Below, in pieces: positions 1 through 5,421 of a stretch of DNA of 6,036 nt. The DNA comes from Glaciimonas sp. GTDB taxonomy: Bacteria; Pseudomonadota; Gammaproteobacteria; Burkholderiales; Burkholderiaceae. The stretch's first letter is position 1, and the number at the start of each line of letters is the position of its first letter. Location of the stretch: the NCBI GenBank assembly GCA_014377145.1, contig JACMQE010000013.1, forward strand, positions 1 to 6,036. Reading direction: 5' to 3'. Made by a program: the position numbers and the translations under genes. A model generated the notes under the pieces. It saw nothing but the letters and a program-made list of their open reading frames with translations. It was not told where the DNA came from and ran no database searches.

Positions 1-187
1 GCTCAATCGCGTTCAAAATTTCGCCACGTAAGCGGACTACATAATTGATATTTTGTTTGGTATGCGCCAGCTTCAGCGATTCCTTACACTTTACGTCCTT
101 AAACATGAAGTGCACACGAATTGACTCTGTCTTTGCGCCTTTGCGTAGCTCTCCGCCAATGCTGCTCGTGCGTTCTTCGTTCCCCAT
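1..187 (-). CDS. int: Phage-type tyrosine recombinase (integrase), N-terminal part, runs off the left edge
   Basis: An open frame of 62 codons starts at ATG 187-185 and is still open at base 2, so only the N-terminus is present. After a short leader come SSIGGELRKG, then SIRVHFMFKDVKCKESLKL, then NYVVRLRGEILNAIE. This is the arm-type DNA-binding domain (DUF3596-like) at the front of many prophage integrases; it binds the arm sites of the attachment region, and the catalytic domain would lie to the left of the window. No lesion is seen in these codons. In-frame ATGs at 199 and 244 are alternative starts; none has a convincing ribosome binding site, and 187 gives the leader length I expect for the family. 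The frame overlaps the tail of the broken excisionase-like gene upstream. Whether the whole integrase is intact cannot be seen. Confidence 0.85.
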   Translation of the reverse strand, partial: MGNEERTSSIGGELRKGAKTESIRVHFMFKDVKCKESLKLAHTKQNINYVVRLRGEILNAIE

Positions 188-343
188 TGCGCTACCCATT
201 TTTCTGCTGCTACTAAATTGGCTCAAAGATTGCCATCTAACCATTTTCCGCTTTGTCTTTTTGCATGGACAGCATCAGCGCTGTCACCAGTTATATCAAC
301 ATATTTGTTGAGCTTCACTCACCCATAAGATAGGATAGTTCAT
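188..343 (-). pseudogene. Excisionase-like small DNA-binding protein, frameshifted and with an opal codon
   Basis: An ATG at 343-341 has a strong ribosome binding site (GGAGG at 355-351, 7 bases away) and encodes MNYPILWVSEAQQIC before TGA at 298-296. In the next frame, from about 306, the protein continues as KYVDITGDSADAVHAKRQSG, then KWLDGNL, a TGA at 225-223, and ANLVAAEKWVAQW. The pattern of a short N-terminus, a 'G-D-x-x-D-A-V-x-x-K-R' recognition segment, KWLDG and a final EKW resembles phage excisionase or winged-helix directionality factors. Its place directly in front of the integrase supports this. The join needs one extra base near 306 to be removed. The opal codon stands where W would complete a GNLW motif. 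Identity is inferred from pattern and position. The downstream end is uncertain because this frame stays open into the integrase, to TAA at 93-91. Confidence 0.5.
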
Positions 344-347
344 CGTC

Positions 348-512
348 TTACCTCCACCCCATCCGATGCGCCTCAAGCACCGTCTCGAGCCACGGCTAAT
401 CCAATCGCTCAATCACATCCAAAGGATGATGAAAGCGCGACGACAACAAGTCGAGGCGTCCGTTAAGCCATGGCTGCAGCATTGCCGCAGCCATGGCTTT
501 GCTGGTGCTCAT
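348..512 (-). pseudogene. Small phage protein of unknown function, interrupted by an amber codon
   Basis: ATG at 512-510 overlaps the stop of the preceding gene by four bases (ATGA), a translational-coupling arrangement. The product begins MSTSKAMAAAMLQPWLNGRL, continues DLLSSRFHHPLDVIERLD, meets TAG at 398-396, and carries on in the same frame as PWLETVLEAHRMGWR to TAA at 350-348. Both sides of the amber read like one protein of 54 residues, with E or Q the likely original residue. The final codons contain the GGAGG that serves as ribosome binding site for the next gene, which supports the TAA as the true end. No family is recognised. Codons 5-15 form a perfect 13-bp inverted repeat (465-499). 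Confidence 0.5.
465..499. repeat. Perfect 13-bp inverted repeat with a 9-base loop
   Basis: The arms AAGCCATGGCTGC (465-477) and GCAGCCATGGCTT (487-499) are exact reverse complements around AGCATTGCC. In the minus-strand transcript this would form a very stable GC-rich hairpin starting 13 bases after the start codon of the 348-512 gene. No T-run follows, so it is not a typical terminator. It may be a translational control hairpin, a protein-binding site, or an accident of alanine-rich coding. Confidence 0.8.
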
Positions 513-586
513 GGTTCCGATATTCTCTCATTGTCGATAGCCAATTCTTGTGCCAGTAATACGACACGTTTGATTAAGTGCGTCAT
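509..586 (-). CDS. 25-residue phage small protein, unknown function
   Basis: ATG at 586-584 is preceded by a near-ideal ribosome binding site (AAGGAG at 598-593, six bases from the ATG). The product, MTHLIKRVVLLAQELAIDNE followed by RISEP, ends at TGA 511-509, which overlaps the ATG of the next gene. It lies 15 bases downstream of the true stop (604-602) of the primase/helicase pseudogene, so it was probably the next cistron of the same minus-strand operon. The strong translation signals and tight spacing support a real gene. No family is recognised and it is too short for motif assignment. It could be the remnant of a longer gene. Confidence 0.5.
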   Translation of the reverse strand: MTHLIKRVVLLAQELAIDNERISEP

Positions 587-601
587 ATTGTTCTCCTTCG
601 G

Positions 602-2769
602 TTAAATGGTTGGTTTGTCGTTCTGAAATAATCAGCACTTGATTGCGGTGCTGGTGATGGCGTTATCGCGTGCACGGATCTGGCTGTTGACCACGCGCAA
701 GTCGATAAATTTGCGGCGGTGGCTATTGCGCAGCACTTTTTTTAAGGTCCCCGATGACTAGAATTTTCTGCTGACGTTTGGTAGCGATTTGTACAAAATG
801 GTTCAAGTTGACCGCGATCAATTGCGGATCACGAGAATGATTCAGTCTATGCAGGTCGTTGCTATCGAGATATTCAAAGGCCTCCCAAGAATCCTGCATT
901 AGCGAATGATCGTCATTGACCACTAATTGGCGCTCACCAGCCATCACGATAATTTGTTCGCGTATCGCCTTTGGCTGCTTTGACGTCAGCTTGATCACCA
1001 GCGCCAGCATTTGCGTGTGAGTTTCCACCAGACGCGGCATCTTGATCTCAGGCCGCATCCCCAACTCCCTCAGATACACCACCGTGCGTTCGGCCACCGT
1101 CTCGATGATTTTCTCGCGCTTGGTCGCAGCCAGAATGAAGCCCGACACGTTCGCCCCCGGCATAAACTTCAGCGCATCCGCAGCTTCGCCCGACTCCGGC
1201 GTCTGCGTCGTCAGGTCAAAATATAAATGCACGATCGGTGACAAAATCGCCTCCGATGCATTCACCGGATTGTTCTGTGAAATTACAATCGCCCTACGGA
1301 AAGGGGGCTCGTAAGTTTCATTACCACCCGTATTCATCCCCCGTGCCCGGGTCGAGCGCCTGTTGTAGGCCTTCTTCAACTCATTCCAATCAAAGGATTT
1401 AACGTGGCTCTTCTTACCATCCATGCGCTTCCAGTCAGACTCGATCATCACCACCGGCAAGCCCGACACCTGCGAAAAATTCCTCGCATGCGCCGCCAGA
1501 CTCGACTTGCTCGGATCGAATCCTTCGTAGCCATTATGCCCAAATAATTCCCACAAAAATTCAATCAGCGTCGACTTACCGGCCCCCGGCCTTGCCGACC
1601 ACTTCCAAAAACGGATGCACACTTTGCGCAGTCCGGATTTGTTCGGCAAACAGTACCCCAAACCAAAACGTCAGCGCTACCATCCCCTTCGCCCCAAACG
1701 CTTGCCACAGCAGATTGACCCACTCGGTCGTATAAACTCGTGCTAGTACCACTAAACATCGCGCCCGGCGAATCCCCAACATTCGCTTCTTAAACTCCGC
1801 CGCGCTAGTAATCTGCGCGCTGGTAAACGTATTCTTGATCGATGCTCCGTCATGCGGAAAATCTACCCGGAAGTAATACCAGGCCTCATCCGTAATCTCG
1901 TTTTTCTGATAATAAAGCGCGGTCGGAGTGCAATTAGCAATCGGGCGAATACTGTGCGAGGCAGACAGAGCCTTCTCGCGCTTAGCCGCCTCCGACCACG
2001 TATTCGTATCGTCATCCTTATCGAGCTGGTCCATCTGCTTGTTGTACTCAGACAAATTCGGATCAAAACAGAACAAGCGATTGCGAAACGCTAAATCGAA
2101 TTCCAGCTTGCTTTCCTTGCCATAGATCAGCAGCGCCTTTTCGCTGGCACTGGCCGGAATCAGCAACACCCCGTGATAGCGGTAATCTTCGATATCACTC
2201 TCGGTCAGTTTGTCGTGCTAATGCAGATCGTTCCAATCCAGCTTAGTCTTGCCACTTTGCGGAATCTGCGCCGCGGTGCATTCTCAGCCAGCCTCCCGTG
2301 CCCGCTTCACATGTTTGGCCGTAAAGCTACGGCCATCAGCATTGCCATCCAGCGCCCACACCAAACGACACTTCTGATCGCCACGTGCATCGCGCAAATT
2401 CTCCAACAATTGCAATGGATAATTGCTGCAAATCATGATCGATACCGCCGCGATAGCGTGGTCCTCGAGCGTGATGGCGTCAAAAATATTCTTCACAATC
2501 CGCAACTCTTTTACCTTCTGCAAACACTGTCTTGGATGCGACCAGAAGCTGGCCCCATAACTAAAGCGCACCTTCGCGCTACCGATATTCAACTCCTTAT
2601 CAAAAATTCTCCTGCCAATACAAGCCCTGTACCCGCGTCCATGCTCCATATACGCGTCTAATACCGCGTGCCGTCCCAGCTACTCGCCATCATGCCCAAC
2701 AATACCGGCGGCTTTGGTGTGGTTGAACCAGCGGCGCGGATATTTTCCCTTAACGAGTTGGTACCGCTT
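602..2769 (-). pseudogene. Toprim-type DNA primase/helicase of a prophage or integrative element, multiply disrupted and N-terminally truncated
   Basis: In order on the minus strand: an N-terminal remnant (LVKGKYPRRWFNH, about 2755-2719), a Toprim-like region (RIVKNIFDAITL, then SNYP, then RLVWALDGNADGR), a linker (KTKLDWNDLH, DYRYHG, then WYYFRVDFPHDG, then NTFTSAQ), WQAFGAKG, LFAEQIR, a Walker A motif GKAGAGKST (about 1601-1573), GFDPSKSSLAA, Walker B-like LPVVMIESD, KSFDWNEL, ETYEPPFR, a sensor-like VISQN, RLNHSRDPQLIAVNLNHF and a C-terminus RKFIDLRVVN ending IKC-[W]-LF. Such proteins prime and unwind element DNA during replication. Lesions: TAG 2682-2680; TGA 2286-2284 (W expected, AG-W-EC); TAG 2220-2218 (LH-Q-HD); one base lost at 1770/1771 (LGI|APGAMFSG); an internal deletion near 1730-1745; one extra G in a G5 run at 1583-1587 inside Walker A; one extra A in an A7 run at 737-743; TGA 634-632 (W expected). 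The true end is TAA 604-602. The usual zinc-binding N-terminal domain is absent. Family assignment is from memory. Confidence 0.9.
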
Positions 2770-2773
2770 TCTA

Positions 2774-2854
2774 ATGATCAATGAATGGCTGGGTGAGGAG
2801 GTAGTGAAGTTTAACGAATATGCGCTAGTCGCCGGTAACAAGGTGAAAAAATGA
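2774..2854 (+). CDS. 26-residue protein translationally coupled to the TraR-like gene
   Basis: ATG at 2774 opens MINEWLGEEVVKFNEYALVA followed by GNKVKK, ending in TGA at 2852-2854 that overlaps the ATG of the TraR-like gene by four bases (ATGA). The acidic/amphipathic composition and the coupling suggest a real small cistron, or the C-terminal stub of a longer one: the same frame stays open upstream for at least 14 codons (from CGG, reading ...SWYRFL before the ATG). That upstream part overlaps the opposite-strand primase remnant, so a rearrangement junction probably lies close by. There is no clear ribosome binding site before ATG 2774. Function is unknown. Confidence 0.4.
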   Translation: MINEWLGEEVVKFNEYALVAGNKVKK

Positions 2855-3061
2855 GCGATGAAGCTGACCGAGCAGACCTGCGCATTGCTTCTATGATTCA
2901 GTCCGGCTTGAATCAGGCACGACGTGCGCCGGGACTGCATAGCGATAGGCGTTGCGATTTTTGCGAGGAATCGGCATCAAATGGTCTGTTGTTCTTGTAA
3001 TACGGATTGCCGGTATGACTACCAGAAGCATCAGGCAGCGCTACGGCGTGCTGGGCGGTAG
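2851..3061 (+). pseudogene. DksA/TraR-type C4 zinc-finger protein, frameshifted
   Basis: The frame starts MSDEADRADLRIASMIQSGL, a typical start of short TraR-like phage proteins, and reaches the first zinc pair CDFC (residues 35-38) and EESASNGLLF before an out-of-frame TAA at 2998-3000. Dropping one T at about 2993-2995 restores LLF-CNTDC-RYDYQKHQAALRRAGR, which supplies the second cysteine pair and a basic C-terminal helix, ending at TAG 3059-3061. The repaired protein has 70 residues, the usual length of TraR-like proteins. These bind the secondary channel of RNA polymerase and alter promoter output. As it stands, the product lacks the second half of its zinc site. It is coupled to the gene upstream (ATGA overlap), and a terminator lies 40 bases downstream. 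Confidence 0.78.
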
Positions 3062-3100
3062 CAGCGTTCAGCCCTTTTGGTATCGCACCACTCCCCAACT

Positions 3101-3122
3101 GACCGCCTTGTGCGGTCTTTTT
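3101..3122 (+). terminator. Rho-independent terminator after the TraR-like gene
   Basis: A 6-bp GC-rich stem GACCGC (3101-3106) / GCGGTC (3112-3117) with loop CTTGT is followed by five T's (3118-3122). It lies 40 bases beyond the stop of the plus-strand TraR-like gene, as expected for the end of that short operon. Confidence 0.8.
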
Positions 3123-3125
3123 AAC

Positions 3126-3170
3126 GTCTGGACGATTGTTTCTTTTTGATAATATTTATATCAACCAGAC
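3126..3170. repeat. Nested inverted repeat (GTCTGG...TTGATA / TATCAA-CCAGAC)
   Basis: GTCTGG (3126-3131) pairs with CCAGAC (3165-3170), and inside it TTGATA (3146-3151) pairs with the directly adjacent TATCAA (3159-3164). The left arm is split by 14 bases while the right arm is continuous. The AT-rich core and the position four bases after the terminator T-run suggest an operator-like or recombination-type site. No protein can be named. Confidence 0.55.
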
Positions 3171-3334
3171 CTGCCAGCGCGCATTCATCCCACACCACGC
3201 CTGCCCGTTAAATGGGGCGGTTTTGACTCAAATTTTTAAAAATGATGTGCACAGCATAAAATACACCGCAGAAGGGCTAAGGATCATCAGAAATCAGGGA
3301 CGCGTTTTGACTCACGCTGAGGCATTTTCCATGT

Positions 3335-3368
3335 AATGAAGGAGGGAAATGCATCCACCTTCATTTTT
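3335..3368 (+). terminator. Probable rho-independent terminator
   Basis: AATGAAGG (3335-3342) pairs with CCTTCATT (3358-3365). After one A/A mismatch, GG (3344-3345) pairs with CC (3355-3356), leaving a 9-base loop. The 3' arm runs into a T5 tract (3364-3368). It begins inside the stop codon of a small plus-strand frame. Its 5' arm also resembles a ribosome binding site (AAGGAGG, 3339-3345), but the following ATG at 3349 is only three bases away, so I favour the hairpin reading. Confidence 0.65.
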
Positions 3369-3530
3369 ATTGCCGAGAACGGCGTTCCGCTGGCCCATAC
3401 GTCATATAAATTTTAGCTTTAGATTTCTAGATATAGGGAAGCTATGGACCGTGAAATGCTGGCCCAGTCCATCGGTGATGTTTCTACCCTTGGCATAAGG
3501 TCGTTATTTTGAATGAGAGGAATAGGGGAG

Positions 3531-4192
3531 TTAGGGACTTTGGCCGTTACGGTACAAAGGAGTCACATATTTAACTTTACATACATGTATCTTCAAATAG
3601 TCATGTGTGCTGTCAAGTAGTGCTTCCAAATCGTGGTCGTAGTATTTGGGGTAATATTCGACAAAGCTAATCGGGTCAGTAGTCCTTAAAGCAAGGACTA
3701 AAAGGTCAACCTTGTTTTGACAATCTTTCATAAGAAAGAGCTCGTCTTCGCTCTTCAGTTGGGCGATGCGGTCGATTACTTCTTTTGGCAAGTAAGGTAA
3801 TCCACAAACAAAAAAATCTACGCTATATTTGTCTTCTGACGTCAATTGAGGCAGGTGGAACAGTTCAATTGAATCGGTACACGGATGCCGCCTGTTAAAG
3901 CCAGAGGGCAGTCATTAGATCGTCTGGCATGCTCCAATCCCAGTCAATGGAGGTAATCCTTGTATTCTGGCCGAGACTTGCTAATGAGCCTATTTGCAAA
4001 TAAAGGGAATAATTTTGTGGATTGGTATTGAACAAAGATGTCATCCATTCTTCCAAAGGGCTGAAAGTCTCTAGCTCTCTTCACACCTTTGGTGTACGAG
4101 AGTCGAAAAAGTCTATTGTCTTGGTCTAGACGGGCGACGGGGATCCACTCTCCTGAATTCGGTTGTTGCCAAGCCACAAATAGTAATTTCAT
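3531..4192 (-). pseudogene. HIRAN-type partner protein of the HipA-like kinase, disrupted
   Basis: ATG 4192-4190 lies two bases after the stop of the HipA-like gene. The product starts MKLLFVAWQQPNSGEWIPVA and includes the motif LFPLFANRL and then SRPEYKDYLH, typical of the protein usually encoded next to this HipA-like family. TGA at 3946-3944 stands where W is expected (YL-x-W-LGL), and the frame continues LGLEHARRSNDCPLALTGGI. One base is missing at about 3879; the next frame gives TDSIELFHLPQLTSEDKYS, then FFVCGLPYLPKEV, LFLMKDCQN, LVLALRTTDP and YYPKYYDHDLEALL, the HIRAN-like C-terminal domain. TAA 3533-3531 ends this frame. Another frame just before it reads LLCTVTAKVP, which resembles the usual family ending and hints at a further shift near 3560. 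HIRAN domains are DNA-binding modules in helicases; the role of this stand-alone protein is not established to my knowledge. Repaired length is about 220 residues. Confidence 0.8.
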
Positions 4193-4194
4193 TA

Positions 4195-5111
4195 TTAATG
4201 AGATAAGAATAACAATCTATTACGGTTCAATTTTAGCAATCGAGTAGTAAATTCTTTAGTTATAGGTGTTAAGCATTCACCAGGCATCAAATCTACCGTT
4301 TCACGGATGCGTAAATCTGAAATTTTCCCTATTCTATTTAACCATGTTTGTCCTGCCAAAGGACTATGCTTCCAAGCGAACTGAAAAGCTTCTATTGTGA
4401 GCAACTGTTTAGTCTTTCTCTACTTGTAGAAAAGAGAAAAGATCGTGCCTTGGTGATATATTTTTCTAGGTGTGCACCAGCGTCTTTTGTCACCATCATA
4501 TAATCTCTTTCTAAATCGGTTTTATTTCGCGCGAGGCTAGAACCATGATCATACGAAGGAGCCAGAAAGTCGTTTGAATCAGCAAGGATTATAGGCCAGT
4601 TTTCTGACTGCTTATCTTGATTCGCTATCCAAGCATCGAACATCAAGTATCCAATAAAAACATCAAGTGCATTTTTGATCTCTTGATCGTACAAGAATCC
4701 TTCTGGAGGCAAAATAGCACTCGACTGGCTACCTGCTCTAAGGATGGCGACCACACTTTCTGCGGTATGATTTTTTTGTTCGTGAATGCACAAAGATTCG
4801 TCGCTATTTTCTCTAATTCGGCCCATTAATTCACCACCGTGAATTAATCGTTCGCTCTCTTTTACAATTGATGGTAAAATAATACTATTTATATCCTTGT
4901 ACTTTGCTAGTTCATACTAAGTATGATGTAAGTCCAGCAACGTTGCAAGTTCGCGCGCAAGTTTTTCTGGCCAATTTTCACCATTACCAGGGTGAGCTTC
5001 TTTGAAAAGCGTCTTTCTTAACAAGTGGTCGTTGTACCAAAATTTTCGCTTTGTTCTCATTTTCTCAAAAAATTCTGCCGCATCAGGCGGCACAAAAATG
5101 ATAGGGAACAT
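4195..5111 (-). pseudogene. HipA-like kinase (phosphatidylinositol-kinase-like fold), amber codon plus one frameshift
   Basis: ATG 5111-5109 opens MFPIIFVPPDAAEFFEKMRT followed by KRKFWY and LFKEAHPGNGENWPEKLARE, the N-lobe of short HipA-like proteins with the nucleotide-binding lysine in LFKE. TAG at 4919-4917 (codon 65, in LHH-T-x-YELA, where E or Q would fit) interrupts the frame, which then continues YELAKYKDIN, RLIHGGEL, FIGYLMFDAWIAN and QDKQSENW (about residues 158-172, catalytic-loop type D...N), then LAPSYDHGSSLARN (metal-binding D about 188). One base is missing in the AGAGAAAG segment near 4410; the next frame gives TKQLLTIEAFQFAWKHSP and ends LLKLNRNRLLFLSH at TAA 4197-4195. Repaired length is about 305 residues. 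HipA kinases phosphorylate protein targets, classically glutamyl-tRNA synthetase; the target of this subfamily is unknown to me. The catalytic residues remain readable, so inactivation is by truncation and looks recent. Confidence 0.88.
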
Positions 5112-5231
5112 AAAAACTTTATCGATTCTTTTTTAGATTGACCTATGGACGCCTTGAATCGTTCTGAGGTTTTTTGGCATACCCTTTCTTTTGCATCGAA
5201 GAGGCACTTTAATTACCCAGGCAAGACATTG

Positions 5232-5399
5232 TTAACTTGAAAATTTTTCTATAAAGACCTCTAAGTCAAAAGGAACCATAAGCTTTGCAATATCAGACCT
5301 TACGATAGCCGCAATGCGGAAAGACGGGCCTGATATATAAAACTCGATCAGCTTAGGCTTTTTAGTTTCTATATCAGGCAGCGTAAGAAATGCTGTCAT
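5232..5399 (-). CDS. Hypothetical 55-residue protein directly beyond the ssrA 3' end
   Basis: ATG 5399-5397 to TAA 5234-5232 gives MTAFLTLPDIETKKPKLIEF, then YISGPSFRIAAIVRSDIAKL, then MVPFDLEVFIEKFSS. The composition is protein-like (mixed hydrophobic and charged, few rare residues), but no Shine-Dalgarno sequence is visible and no family is recognised. The start is only 22 bases from the mature 3' end of ssrA, so transcription reading through ssrA could reach it. It may be an orphan fragment of a larger gene brought in by integration at ssrA. The 120 bases between it and the HipA-like gene (5112-5231) show nothing convincing. Confidence 0.35.
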   Translation of the reverse strand: MTAFLTLPDIETKKPKLIEFYISGPSFRIAAIVRSDIAKLMVPFDLEVFIEKFSS

Positions 5400-5421
5400 T
5401 ATTTGATCTAAAACGAAATAT

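Larger units (their letters stand above)
3062..3530. other. Mostly non-coding junction region between the TraR-like operon and the HIRAN-type pseudogene
   Basis: Apart from two terminators and a nested inverted repeat, no gene is identified. Scraps of plus-strand coding are possible. One frame ends NQGRVLTHAEAFSM at TAA 3334-3336, directly against the second terminator. A 22-codon frame at 3444-3512, MDREMLAQSIGDVSTLGIRS then LF, is preceded by AGGGA. GTTTTGACTCA occurs twice, at 3220-3230 and 3304-3314. On the minus strand, 3420-3560 may hold a decayed end of the HIRAN-type gene. Confidence 0.4.

Noticed and set aside
45..605. Plus-strand open frames at 45-311 and 366-605.
   Set aside because: They lie antisense to the integrase, excisionase-like and small phage genes, have no ribosome binding site and no protein-like pattern.
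737..743. Programmed frameshifting at the A7 run.
   Set aside because: A +1-type shift would be needed, whereas A-run slippage classically gives -1. No stimulatory structure is evident, and the rest of the gene is already broken.
1011..2661. Plus-strand frames across 1011-1314, 1852-2125 and 2173-2661, some quite long.
   Set aside because: All are antisense shadows of the primase/helicase, whose motifs are clear on the minus strand.
3220..3314. Two copies of GTTTTGACTCA 84 bases apart, considered as regulator sites or an array.
   Set aside because: Only two short copies without regular spacing or further units; not a CRISPR array and weak as an operator pair.
3136..3336. A 66-residue plus-strand frame starting at TTG and ending at the second terminator.
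   Set aside because: No ribosome binding site and no recognisable domain, and its start lies in the nested inverted repeat. The end abutting a terminator is suggestive but not enough.
4617..4829. A plus-strand frame of 70 residues.
   Set aside because: It is antisense to the conserved catalytic region of the HipA-like kinase.
602..4919. An alternative genetic code reading TGA as tryptophan and TAG as glutamine.
   Set aside because: At least seven single-base frame changes, an internal deletion and lost catalytic residues cannot be explained by recoding. Decay by C-to-T changes explains all stops.
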